Position numbers and translations under genes: made by a program
Notes under the pieces: generated by a model
The model's input: the letters and a program-made list of their open reading frames with translations, nothing else
Told to the model about the DNA's origin: nothing
Databases searched by the model: none
Shown: piece after piece, positions 32,195 through 41,357 of the stretch
Layout of the letters: each line of letters begins with the position of its first letter
How positions within the stretch are numbered: the stretch's first letter is position 1
Source of the DNA: a virus
Length of the DNA stretch: 52,915 nt
Direction: 5' to 3' (one strand)
IMG/VR virus record: IMGVR_UViG_3300035698_032186
Location: 1 to 52,915 of that record

Positions 32195-32230
32195 CTTAAC
32201 TTGGACATTATTTATAGATGTCAAGTTAAG
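32195..32230 (+). repeat. Long inverted repeat upstream of a structural gene
   Basis: CTTAACTTGGACA (32195-32207) pairs with TGTCAAGTTAAG (32219-32230), a 12-bp stem with one bulged G and an 11-base loop (TTATTTATAGA). There is no T-run, so it is not an ordinary terminator. The loop contains a TATTTATA late-promoter-like sequence. It lies 21 bases before the ATG at 32252 and downstream of the GIY-YIG gene. Confidence 0.65.
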
Positions 32231-32251
32231 AAATAAACCCAGGTAGAAAAC

Positions 32252-33823
32252 ATGTATAGATTTTTAAGTGCCAGCAAAGATTGTTATATAACCGATAAAT
32301 ATATCGGCGGGAGTCGATCAACGACATCAAATGTTGGTCAGGCTGGGACGCTTGATTTATTTAAATTGTATAACGAAACTTATGTGCCTGGTGTTTCTGG
32401 TTCTGTTGTAGAAAAATCGAGAATTTTAATAAAGTTTGATTACACCGAGCTAGAGAGTTTAACTGGGAGTATTTTAGATTATTCTCTCCCTGGTTTTAAC
32501 GTAAAAATTAACTTGCGAGATATATATGGCGGGCAAACAACCCCTTCAAATTTTACCGTAGAAGCTCTTCCTCTTTCAAAGTCTTTTGAAGAAGGCCGTG
32601 GGAATGATGTTGTTGCATTCCGAGATTTAGATACCGCCAACTGGCTTACTGCTTCAATGTCGCCAGTTGTTACATGGAGCCAGGATGGTGCTGGAGCCTC
32701 TGGCAGCCTCGGAGAAGATGTTGATGTGATTGTTTCGGGCAATCTAGGTTCAGGTCTGGAAAGCCTTTCCTCACGTCAAACCTTTACCCGAGGTGATGAA
32801 GATCTTAGTATTGACATAACGAAAATAGTCTCAGCTTCGCTCGCAGGAATTATACCCAATAACGGATTTAGAATATCATTTATTGAAAGCGAGGAAAATG
32901 ATGTTTATACTAGGTTTGTCAAAAGATTTGGAAGCAGTAACGTTATAGATAAAAACAATAGGCCGTTTTTGTCCGTTCAATACAATGATGCAATCGAAGA
33001 CCCAGGCAGCACAGTTTATTTCGATACTTCGTCAAGCCTATATGTTTATAATCGTTTTCGTGGAAATGAAAGAAATTTCTTCTCAGGAAGCTCTGAAATA
33101 ACCGGCTCTAACTCTCTAATCATGCAGCTGGCCGCATCAAAAAGCATAGCATATACAACATCCAGCTTTAGTCCTTCACATAGTGCCAGCATTACCTATA
33201 CAACTCGAAGCCTAACATATTTCTCTCGTTCTTTCGACGCTGGGCAATTCAACTTCGGTACATTGCCCCAAGCGGGCATATATTACTCCCCGTTTAATCT
33301 TTCAACCGTTGAGGATGCAGAGCTGAAAACTTTCATTTCTACCGCAAGCGAAAAGTATTTTGATGTTTATTGGCAAAGCCTGGATGGCTCTGTTCAATAT
33401 GCAAAATCTGGAATAAAGTTTCTAAAACTTCAGGGTTCTGTTTTAAATGCAGCGGACAGAAACCTGGTTATAAACATGACAAACCTGAAAGACAGATACA
33501 ACTCGCAAGAAATAGGTAAAATAAGAGTTTTTGCGACTGACTACAGCCAAGAGCTTCCAAGTTATAAAACTCCGGTTCAACTAGATTCGGTAGTTGTGCC
33601 TGATATGAGATGGAGAGTTATAAAAGCTTTCACGAAAGAAGTTGTAATACCCTGGGATGAATCCACCAAGATGTCTACCGACAAAGATGGTATGTATTTT
33701 GATTTTTATTTCAAAGATCTTCCTGTAAATGAAGTATATGAATTTGAGTTGCTGTGTGTTTCAAACACTGGTGCAGATGAAACTATTACAAATCGTGGAT
33801 TCCGGTTTAAAATAATTCCATGA
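32252..33823 (+). CDS. Tail/baseplate structural protein, 523 aa
   Basis: A predominantly beta protein. The N-terminal part (FLSASKDCYITDKYIGGSR, SNVGQAGTLDLFKLY, SRILIKFDYTEL) resembles the DNRLRE-type beta-sandwich found at the start of some phage tail proteins. The middle is rich in Ser, Thr and Gly (SSSLYVYNRFRGNERNFFSG, SITYTTRSLTYFSRSF). The C-terminal 120 residues contain two short Ig-like strands (IGKIRVFATDYSQELPSYKT). Its place between gp6 and the large LamG protein makes it a baseplate or fibre component; the exact T4 counterpart is unclear. The ribosome site is AGGTAG, 11 bases upstream. Confidence 0.65.
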   Translation: MYRFLSASKDCYITDKYIGGSRSTTSNVGQAGTLDLFKLYNETYVPGVSGSVVEKSRILIKFDYTELESLTGSILDYSLPGFNVKINLRDIYGGQTTPSNFTVEALPLSKSFEEGRGNDVVAFRDLDTANWLTASMSPVVTWSQDGAGASGSLGEDVDVIVSGNLGSGLESLSSRQTFTRGDEDLSIDITKIVSASLAGIIPNNGFRISFIESEENDVYTRFVKRFGSSNVIDKNNRPFLSVQYNDAIEDPGSTVYFDTSSSLYVYNRFRGNERNFFSGSSEITGSNSLIMQLAASKSIAYTTSSFSPSHSASITYTTRSLTYFSRSFDAGQFNFGTLPQAGIYYSPFNLSTVEDAELKTFISTASEKYFDVYWQSLDGSVQYAKSGIKFLKLQGSVLNAADRNLVINMTNLKDRYNSQEIGKIRVFATDYSQELPSYKTPVQLDSVVVPDMRWRVIKAFTKEVVIPWDESTKMSTDKDGMYFDFYFKDLPVNEVYEFELLCVSNTGADETITNRGFRFKIIP

Positions 33824-33858
33824 ATGGTTTCGAGCCGAAGAAAGCCCGAGTAGAATAA

Positions 33859-36800
33859 ATGTCGAAAAAAAGAAGCAATACTCAAAACTTACAACTTAAT
33901 AAGCCGGGACTTTTTTCTCCTACGGTTGTAAGAGGTCTGCGTCAAGGCCCAGGGCAAGGTAGTGTCTCCTTTGGGCGAAATGTTAATCAATTTGCCAGTA
34001 GCAGCATGGGAAATACAGCCAGCTTCAAATATAATGTTGATGGAACCGGAATCCGCAACACGCAACAGCTAAATATTGACTGGTTAAACTTTGAAAATCA
34101 TACTTTTTTCAATAGCGCTCAAGTTAAAACAAACGTTGCTTTCGAAAAAATATTCAATGAGTTTCCTTTCGACGGAACAAAAGAGGAATTTGAATTATTC
34201 TTTAGCAAATTAACTGGTTTTGAAAAGTGGGTCTATGATAATTTCCCCAAGAAAACAAATTATATTCACTTGCAGGATGACGCTTTCATAACTGTAAAAG
34301 ACGTTGCGGGCGCTGCATACCCAACACTATCAACAAAAAGAACAGGTGAGAGTGTAATAGACCCAGGTAATAAGTCAATGACCTTGGAAGGTTGGTTTTA
34401 CCTACCAACAGGCTCTAAACCTGCCTCAACCGTCATCGACAAGGTTGTTAGTCATGCCTCTCCGGGCAGTCGGCAAGGGTTTTATGTTTCCTATGATGAC
34501 GTAACAGCCTCGACAGGTTCGATGAGCTTCCATGTTGTTTCAGGTGCTATTAAAGACGCTGTAAGCGTCGCCCTGGAAAAAGGTAAATGGAATCATGTGG
34601 CGTGGGTGTGGGATAGAGGTCAAGCAGAGCAAAAAATTTATTCGTATGTGAATCAAGAGTTTTTCTCAAGTTCATTACAACCAATTGAATTTGGCAGCAT
34701 TAAACCAACTGATTTCTCTGGTTCAAACGATTTATTAATCGGTTCCGGGTCTGCTATACCTGGGCTATTCACACCCGTTTCTGGATTTGAAGGCGGAATC
34801 GACGAGCTAAGAATATGGCACGCTGCACGAACCCCTACAGAAAGAAATTTGCACAAAGAAAAAGCTGTTTTCGCACAAAATAATTTAAAGCTCTATTTCA
34901 AGTTCAATGAACCGCCTGGAAGCAATTCTGCCGTCATACTCGATCATTCTGGCAATTCGTTGCACGGCAGGCTAGATGATTTATCAGCACTGGACGACGA
35001 AATAAGAAACGTGTCCGGTGCCCTTGGCGCAAGCCCTATGGTATACGAAAAAGTCAATGACTCACCAATTCTTTTTCCGAACAATGAAGGCATAACAACT
35101 TTCCGAAATGGGCTACTTTTATCGGCGTCTTTATATGACGACGATAATCCCAATATAATAACCAGGCTTATCCCGGTGCATTATTTCACCGAAGGCCAGG
35201 GCGAAGATGGCTTAGAAACAGAGAATGGCGCAATTGTTGATGCCCTGCAATCTGGCACCGATCCAAGAAGTGTAAAATTAGGGGCGACGCAAACTCTGCT
35301 GTTGCTTTTATATACATGGGCAAAGTTCTTCGATGAAATGAAGCTTTATATTCAGGCATTCTCAACCCTAAACGCAGTTGATTACGATCAAACAGATACC
35401 GTACCGGATCAATTTTTACAATTTTTTGCAAGAAACGAAGGCATTGAACTTCCTCCAATGTTTGAAGGTAGCTCAATTGAACAGTATATTGAAGCTGAGA
35501 ATATCCAAAGCGATATAAGCACAAATGACATATCTCTGCTGTCAATAAGAAATCAAATCTGGCGTAGAATTTTAATAAACCTTCAGGATGTAATGCGTTC
35601 TAAAGGAACTATTCACTCAGTTAAATCATTTATACGCTCGGTCGGCGTAGACCCAGACAACAATTTCAGAATAAGGGAATACGGAGGCCCGAGCAAGCTT
35701 TCCCTTTCTTTTGCAAGAGACAAAAGAAGTGAAGTTTCAGCCATGCTCAATTTTGTTTCAGGCGGCTACATAGAGTCTCCATTTCTGTCCGCAAGTAAGA
35801 TCGAATCTGGATATCCGGTCGCCTCAAACACCCCTAGTGATTCGCTATTAACATCAGGTTCTTGGACTTTTGAGGGAACTTATAAAATCCCGTTACAGAA
35901 TTACGGATATAGTTCACAAAGCTTGGCTCGCCTTGTTTCAACAGGGTCGTCTGGGCCAGACAAGGCTTTGCTAGCTAACCTGGTCACAGTCCGAGGCGGA
36001 CACACGACTCTTTTCGTAAGGCAAAGCGAACAATCTGGGGCAGATATGCTTGCTATACCAATCACAGGCGCTGACCTTTTCGATGGAAACCAGTGGTACG
36101 TTTCTTTTGGCAGACAAAGAAATGATGAAATTGGTTCGATTGTGTCGTCGTCATATTTCTTGCGACTCGCAAAGCAAGGAAATGGAGACGTGTTGGAAAG
36201 CTATTCTACATCATCATACCATAATGACTATACGTTTTCTGTAGGCACAGGCAGCGTATTCCAGCGCTTAAGTGTGTTTAATGAGGGTGTTTTCCTTGCT
36301 GCCGGGACTACATCGGGCGGGTTGCCGACCTTCGCAGACAGGTTTTTAAACTCTGACGATATCGCAATGACTCCGCAGGTTTATGATTTTAGCGGCAAAT
36401 TAACCCAAATGAGATTCTGGAGCAAGGCATTGACCGCAAAAGAATGGCCAGAGCACGTTCGCAATTATCGCTCGGTCGGCGTCGTCGACCCGAAAACAAA
36501 TTTCAATTTCACGACCACTCCAACTGGTTCCTGGGAAAGACTGAGGCTGGATATTTCAACAGACCAAATTGTTACAAGGTCAAACTCGTCTGGCGAGATC
36601 GTGTTGACAGATTTTTCTCAAAACGGTTTTACAATTTCAGGTTCAACCTTTCCTGCTACCAGCTCTGTGATCGTGCCGGAAAGATTCTTTTTCAGCTATC
36701 TTTCGCCAAAATTTGATCAAGCCGCCACAACCGAAAAAGTTAGAGTACGAAGTTATCAAAACTTTGATTTAGTACAAGATACGCCCTGGGCACAAGTTGC

Positions 36801-37266
36801 CCCTGTTTACGAAACCGAACCATCAGAACGCCCCACGGACAACAATAGGTTTACGATAGATTTCTCAGTGGTTGATGCGCTTGACCAGGATATTATAACA
36901 ATTTTTTCTTCGCTTGATGATTTTAATAATTCATTAGGCTCGCCCGAGCTGATGTTTTCTCCCGATTATCCAGATTTAGAATCTTTACGAGAAGTGTATT
37001 TCAACAAGCTTGTTGGAAAGATGAACTTGAAATTATTTTTCGAGTTTTATAAGTGGTTTGATACAAACATAGGAACTTTTGTAGAACAACTCCTACCGAG
37101 GAAGACCAAGTTTTTAGGAACTAACTTTGTGGTGGAGTCACATATGCTGGAACGTGCGAAAGTGGAATACTTATTCTCCGACATTTACCTCGGAGAAAAC
37201 AACAGGCATAGTCTAAAAGACACAATTCTGCTCCAACTCATTACAGGTCGGCTAGGTCGATATTAG
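33859..37266 (+). CDS. Large baseplate/tail protein with P2 gpI-like core and LamG domains
   Basis: At 1135 aa this is the largest gene. Residues about 160-370 form a LamG domain (SMTLEGWFYLP, GKWNHVAWVWDRGQAEQKIY, GGIDELRIWHAARTPTERN). About 480-640 holds a segment like phage P2 tail protein I (WAKFFDEMKLYIQAF, RRILINLQDVMRSKGTIHSV, FIRSVGVDPDNNFRIREYGG). A second LamG domain spans about 650-900 (MRFWSKALTAKEWPEHVRNY). The C-terminus (FVEQLLPRKTKFLGTNF, HMLERAKVEY) is an attachment-like end. It occupies the place of T4 gp7 and may combine a wedge part with sugar-binding modules. The role is inferred from domains and order. Confidence 0.65.
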   Translation: MSKKRSNTQNLQLNKPGLFSPTVVRGLRQGPGQGSVSFGRNVNQFASSSMGNTASFKYNVDGTGIRNTQQLNIDWLNFENHTFFNSAQVKTNVAFEKIFNEFPFDGTKEEFELFFSKLTGFEKWVYDNFPKKTNYIHLQDDAFITVKDVAGAAYPTLSTKRTGESVIDPGNKSMTLEGWFYLPTGSKPASTVIDKVVSHASPGSRQGFYVSYDDVTASTGSMSFHVVSGAIKDAVSVALEKGKWNHVAWVWDRGQAEQKIYSYVNQEFFSSSLQPIEFGSIKPTDFSGSNDLLIGSGSAIPGLFTPVSGFEGGIDELRIWHAARTPTERNLHKEKAVFAQNNLKLYFKFNEPPGSNSAVILDHSGNSLHGRLDDLSALDDEIRNVSGALGASPMVYEKVNDSPILFPNNEGITTFRNGLLLSASLYDDDNPNIITRLIPVHYFTEGQGEDGLETENGAIVDALQSGTDPRSVKLGATQTLLLLLYTWAKFFDEMKLYIQAFSTLNAVDYDQTDTVPDQFLQFFARNEGIELPPMFEGSSIEQYIEAENIQSDISTNDISLLSIRNQIWRRILINLQDVMRSKGTIHSVKSFIRSVGVDPDNNFRIREYGGPSKLSLSFARDKRSEVSAMLNFVSGGYIESPFLSASKIESGYPVASNTPSDSLLTSGSWTFEGTYKIPLQNYGYSSQSLARLVSTGSSGPDKALLANLVTVRGGHTTLFVRQSEQSGADMLAIPITGADLFDGNQWYVSFGRQRNDEIGSIVSSSYFLRLAKQGNGDVLESYSTSSYHNDYTFSVGTGSVFQRLSVFNEGVFLAAGTTSGGLPTFADRFLNSDDIAMTPQVYDFSGKLTQMRFWSKALTAKEWPEHVRNYRSVGVVDPKTNFNFTTTPTGSWERLRLDISTDQIVTRSNSSGEIVLTDFSQNGFTISGSTFPATSSVIVPERFFFSYLSPKFDQAATTEKVRVRSYQNFDLVQDTPWAQVAPVYETEPSERPTDNNRFTIDFSVVDALDQDIITIFSSLDDFNNSLGSPELMFSPDYPDLESLREVYFNKLVGKMNLKLFFEFYKWFDTNIGTFVEQLLPRKTKFLGTNFVVESHMLERAKVEYLFSDIYLGENNRHSLKDTILLQLITGRLGRY

Positions 37267-37315
37267 CGAGATAAAACGTTACCTTTGTCATATACTAACT
37301 CTATAGGAGTTAAAT
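37267..37315 (+). promoter_or_regulatory. Conserved leader with ribosome site in a hairpin (copy 2)
   Basis: This copy of the 49-base leader seen at 31260 has exactly the same length and also lies directly between a structural-gene stop and a GIY-YIG start. AACTC (37297-37301) can pair with GAGTT (37307-37311), hiding part of GGAG. The downstream gene is broken, yet the leader is well preserved. Confidence 0.6.
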
Positions 37316-37763
37316 ATGAAAAAAGAGTATCATGGCCAGGGCAACAAAAGCGGTGTATATAAAATAACGAATATTAAAAACGGCAAAGTCTATATTGGAA
37401 GTACCAAGCGCTTTAAACAAAGGTAGAGAATGTTCTACTGAAACCAGAGAGAAAATTAGCAAAGCACATATGGGAAAGAAGAGTTCGATGCACGCAAACA
37501 CAAAAAAAGCTCTCTTGAAAGCAAATATAGGAAGAAAGACGAAACCACATGTTATTGATGCAATGGTAAAATCCCGTCAAAAAACCTATTTTATTAAACT
37601 CAAAGATCCGAATGGAAAAATATTCGGCCCAATAACAAATCTTACCAGGTTTTGCAGAAAGCATAATTTAGAAAGAAGTTTGCTTACTAAGGTAATACAC
37701 GGAAAACGCAACCACCACAAAGGCTGGAAGTTGATATCCGAGCGATACCAACCATCTAAATAA
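37316..37763 (+). pseudogene. Remnant of a GIY-YIG homing endonuclease
   Basis: ATG 37316 opens a frame with GVYKITNIKNGKVYIGS (GIY and YIG motifs) that stops at TAG 37424-37426 after 36 codons. A second frame overlapping it and running to 37763 carries a NUMOD3-like segment (TREKISKAHMGKKSSMH) and a C-terminal helix-turn-helix-like part (NLTRFCRKHNLERSLLTKVI). Compared with the intact gene at 31309 the catalytic middle, about 90 codons, is missing and the two ends are in different frames. It is a deletion derivative and probably inactive as a nuclease; the second frame might still be made as a small DNA-binding protein. Confidence 0.75.
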
Positions 37764-37779
37764 TAATAATAATAATAAT
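37759..37779 (+). repeat. AAT trinucleotide microsatellite, 7 units
   Basis: Seven AAT units in a row overlap the last stop codon of the GIY-YIG remnant and continue into the intergenic gap. About eight bases later an 8-bp inverted repeat (CATAAAGT at 37788-37795 with ACTTTATG at 37809-37816) follows. The repeat is short and may vary in length between relatives. Confidence 0.7.
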
Positions 37780-37863
37780 TATATTTGCATAAAGTCGATA
37801 AATTTCATACTTTATGACATAAACTTCTAGGATAGAAAAGTATAATTTAAACTAACTAATACC

Positions 37864-38748
37864 ATGGCTTCAACCGTTAACGAAAATGAAAATCTTGCAT
37901 TTGGGGAATTCACTCCTTTTAATGACACGAATGGACCAAGAATCCAAAGTGCCATAAGCCTTTTTATTGATTCAACCCAGGGTTATGACACGACAGCCAT
38001 TGACCGTTTCCGCCAAGGCGTTTCAATTACCCGAGCCAAGCATGTATATGAAACAAGCCAGCCTAAAATGTGGTCAGGAGACCTAAAACACAGAACAAAG
38101 GTTTCGACTCTTGGCCAAGCCAGGAGCTTTGTTGAGTTTGATAATTCGATCACCTTCTTGGAAAAGCCAGAATTTGATCCGGTATGGTACATAGACGATA
38201 GCGATTACTCATACCCTTTTCCGATCGTATTTAATAATGGCCCGCAACAAGAAGAAGAGGCGATAATAGAACCGTTTACAATTCCTATGCGCAAAAATTC
38301 AAACGATGGCCCTTACTACCCAAGGGGTGTTAAAGGGAGTCTTGAAGATGGGAACAATTTTGATAGTTTGGACGGAGCGTCATCCCGTGTTGAACAATTT
38401 ATAGAATACAACCCTCCGCTGGATTCACGGTTTTTCCTCGATGAAGGGCAACAATACTTTGGAGCAGACACGGTTGATTCGGTTGTTGTCGAAGGTTTCA
38501 CGCCAATTATAATAAGAAACATTGACCCTTTTGATGATACGAACGATGAAAAAATAGTTCGACGAATACAAACAACGGACCCGGTTTTTATTGACCAACT
38601 TAAGAGACTTGATTTTGATCTAAGTGAAGATATTAGAGGTACATTTTCAAGGAAGTCTGCGACCGCAGGTGGTGATGTTTATGGTGCAGATTCGGCAATA
38701 TACGGAACTGATTCGATAGCTTTCAGAGGAGAGTTTAGGGGAGCATAA
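37864..38748 (+). CDS. Virion structural protein, 294 aa
   Basis: A mainly beta/loop, acidic protein without membrane segment or known motif. The N-terminal stretch (NLAFGEFTPFNDTNGPRIQS) and many Asp-x-Asp or Pro-Phe turns look like an extended attachment or connector protein. Repeated Tyr-Gly-(A/T)-Asp-Ser units occur near the end (VYGADSAIYGTDSIAF). The stop codon overlaps the ATG of the next gene by one base. Its place inside the tail cluster is the only evidence for a structural role; I do not recognise a family. Confidence 0.6.
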   Translation: MASTVNENENLAFGEFTPFNDTNGPRIQSAISLFIDSTQGYDTTAIDRFRQGVSITRAKHVYETSQPKMWSGDLKHRTKVSTLGQARSFVEFDNSITFLEKPEFDPVWYIDDSDYSYPFPIVFNNGPQQEEEAIIEPFTIPMRKNSNDGPYYPRGVKGSLEDGNNFDSLDGASSRVEQFIEYNPPLDSRFFLDEGQQYFGADTVDSVVVEGFTPIIIRNIDPFDDTNDEKIVRRIQTTDPVFIDQLKRLDFDLSEDIRGTFSRKSATAGGDVYGADSAIYGTDSIAFRGEFRGA

Positions 38749-41357
38749 TGCCTAGAATTAATAAAAAAACTAGAATCAAAGGTCTGCCTGCGAAAATCCA
38801 ATTAAGAGAGAGGGACAATGCAAGCGGAAGCTTGCCTACAACTCCTAGAATTTCTTCCGACAATAGAACAGGTAAGCATAATGTTTCCTTTGATGACACA
38901 AAAACTATTGAGTTTAAAAATTATTCTAATTTAGAATTAGGTTCAGGGCTAAACTCAGGCAGCCAATATATTGACCATCCTCCTGAGCAGCTGACAAACA
39001 TATCCGCCCCAGGCGTTTTGAGAAAAGGGGTCGGTGACCAGGGCATTAGATTTGAATCTGGGCAATCATTTACTCCGTTCCGGGATTTTGGAAACCCGGC
39101 AGCCGATGCGCTGTCAAAAGGACGAAGCACCGAGTTTTACTCTACAGGCACAAACCCTTCGGAGGTTTCGCCTGGTTTTTCCCAGCCGCTGTGGGCGAAG
39201 TCGAAAATTGAAATAGATATCACTCCAAGCGAAACCCACGGGATACACATACAAAATCTTCTGGGGACGGTAGTTAAGCCCGAAGATTTAGAAAAATTAC
39301 AACACTTGAGTACAGAATATGACCCTGTGGCGTTTTATAAATTTGATGGTGATATATTTGACATGAGTGGCAATGGCAGAGAGATAGAACTTGTTTCGGG
39401 TTCGGTATCTTTCGTCGAAGGGCCATTCACTGGGAGTCAGGCTATTTTTCTGGACGGTTACACAGTCTTTAGCTCATCAATCCTTGATGCCGGTTTTCAA
39501 ATTACTGGAAATTTAACAATTGAAGCTGTTATAAAGCCGGCGACGCTTACCAATCCTTCGTTGCTCACTACGATCGGATCCACAGGTGAGTCGTTGGCGT
39601 CGAACATCCTCGGCGGTATTACAATTAACCGGCTCCTCGACGGTTCCGTCGGAGTGCTTCTTGAAGCAGGCCCCAGTGGCAGTAATAGCGATTATTCAAC
39701 ACCAGCAAATGTTCTTGACATAAACGAGTGGCATCATGTCGCCGTGGTCAGAGAGTCGGATACATCAAAATTTTATGTTGACGGTCAATTTAAAGCAAGT
39801 TATTTGCACACAGGATTTCCTGAAATGGACACATCAGGGAGTCAGCAAAAGTTTTGGGTAGGGGCGCATCCTGACGGCTCCGGGAATTTCCCGGCAACAT
39901 TATTTTCTGGTTCTGTATCAAACATTAAAGTTATCAGCCGGGCATTAACTGCTAGCGAAATTAGAGGGGAGAGCGATAAAATTGTAATTCCAGTTTCCGG
40001 AGGCCCTTCAAACAATTATCCAATGGCATATTGGAATAACACGGAAAAAAAATGGGAAGGCGTCGGCGGCGGTTATGAGTTTGAAAATTATAAAGCTGTT
40101 TCCGTGGGAGGAAATGCCGACATAATGAATAGGTTTTTAGAGGACCAGCCAGTTGGCTTCGGGGCTAGTATTATTGGACCGTTTGACGAAGGCTATAACA
40201 ATGTGGATACAAGTGGGTTTGCCAGGCCAGTTACAAACTTTGGATTCCCACACAGTCCAAAATTTAAAGGAACATCCGATAATCATATTGTCATGTCTGA
40301 CTATATCAATGAGCCGTTTTTATTGGAGAAAGTTGTTCTGTATTGGAGCGGAAGTTATAACCACAATTATTATTTCAGCAACAACAACGACGATGTAAAT
40401 CAAACAATTAACACTTTCTTTATTTTAAATGAAAGAAACTTTTCTATTGGCAGGCCCAAATTTGAGTTTGAAGCTTTCGATAGGAACTCCAACAGACAAA
40501 AATATACGACAACCCTAAACCAAAAAGAAGATTCGATAAGTAGAGATCTGGTAACATACTTGCAAATGTCTCAAACTTCGCACAAATATGCCTCAACATC
40601 CAGCCTATCCGCATCCTTTATTGAAGGTCAAAAACGGGAATTTAACTATGAGCCTTTGTTTATCAGCGGAGGTAACCCAACTTTGCATTTTGATGGCCAG
40701 TTTGAAATATCTGGCGTAGTTAAATCACCAATTTATTATAGTGACGGCGCTTCAATTAAAATTGATCAGCAAATTGAAGATGCCCCCATACTTGGCCTAA
40801 TACCAGTAGGCGTTGATGAGCCAATAGAAAGTTGGAAAAATTTCGGAAGAAATATTTCAGGAGACTTTGGTAAAAATTTAGTCAACGCTTTTGAATCGCC
40901 AGAAATTGGAGGGTATTCAGAATCAGTTGTAACAATAATTTCTCAAAGCGCAGCAGAAGATTTTAGTTTTGACAACAGGTTTTTTACGGACAACACAGAA
41001 TACCCTATTAATAAAAAATACGACAAAGCAAATCCCTACCTGGTGTTACCAAGTGATAAATTGATTCTCGGCTGGCAGCTTCCGTTAACTTTAACTTATG
41101 CGCAAAATAGGTATGCGTACATAGGAGAAGAGGAAATTTTCAACCCTAGCCCTCCTCCGATCGGGTTTATTACAGTAGACGCACCCGCCTCAGCATACAC
41201 TTTTACCGGCGTAGGCCCCGAGCTTTCTTGGTCTCAGGGAGGCATACATAAGGTTGTCCTATACGGATCCAGAGTAAGCGAAGGGGAGGAACACCATGAC
41301 ACTCTTAACCAGAACTTGTCCAGTGTTGCGATACATGAGGTAATAGGAAATGATTGA
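38748..41357 (+). CDS. Virion structural protein with a LamG domain, 869 aa
   Basis: Residues about 200-405 form a concanavalin A-like LamG domain (VAFYKFDGDIFDMSGNGREI, GNLTIEAVIKPATL, NEWHHVAVVRESDTSKFYVD, GSVSNIKVISRALTASEIRG). Before it is a 190-residue extended region starting with a basic Lys-Lys-Thr-Arg segment. After it is a large beta region with aromatic turns. LamG domains in phage fibres usually bind cell-surface sugars. It starts inside the stop of the preceding gene, and its end overlaps the next gene by eight bases. It probably belongs to a peripheral baseplate or fibre complex; no T4 homologue is evident. Confidence 0.65.
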   Translation: MPRINKKTRIKGLPAKIQLRERDNASGSLPTTPRISSDNRTGKHNVSFDDTKTIEFKNYSNLELGSGLNSGSQYIDHPPEQLTNISAPGVLRKGVGDQGIRFESGQSFTPFRDFGNPAADALSKGRSTEFYSTGTNPSEVSPGFSQPLWAKSKIEIDITPSETHGIHIQNLLGTVVKPEDLEKLQHLSTEYDPVAFYKFDGDIFDMSGNGREIELVSGSVSFVEGPFTGSQAIFLDGYTVFSSSILDAGFQITGNLTIEAVIKPATLTNPSLLTTIGSTGESLASNILGGITINRLLDGSVGVLLEAGPSGSNSDYSTPANVLDINEWHHVAVVRESDTSKFYVDGQFKASYLHTGFPEMDTSGSQQKFWVGAHPDGSGNFPATLFSGSVSNIKVISRALTASEIRGESDKIVIPVSGGPSNNYPMAYWNNTEKKWEGVGGGYEFENYKAVSVGGNADIMNRFLEDQPVGFGASIIGPFDEGYNNVDTSGFARPVTNFGFPHSPKFKGTSDNHIVMSDYINEPFLLEKVVLYWSGSYNHNYYFSNNNDDVNQTINTFFILNERNFSIGRPKFEFEAFDRNSNRQKYTTTLNQKEDSISRDLVTYLQMSQTSHKYASTSSLSASFIEGQKREFNYEPLFISGGNPTLHFDGQFEISGVVKSPIYYSDGASIKIDQQIEDAPILGLIPVGVDEPIESWKNFGRNISGDFGKNLVNAFESPEIGGYSESVVTIISQSAAEDFSFDNRFFTDNTEYPINKKYDKANPYLVLPSDKLILGWQLPLTLTYAQNRYAYIGEEEIFNPSPPPIGFITVDAPASAYTFTGVGPELSWSQGGIHKVVLYGSRVSEGEEHHDTLNQNLSSVAIHEVIGND

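Noticed and set aside
37759-37779. CRISPR-like or origin-type repeat
   Set aside because: It is a plain AAT trinucleotide run of seven units without spacers or iterons.
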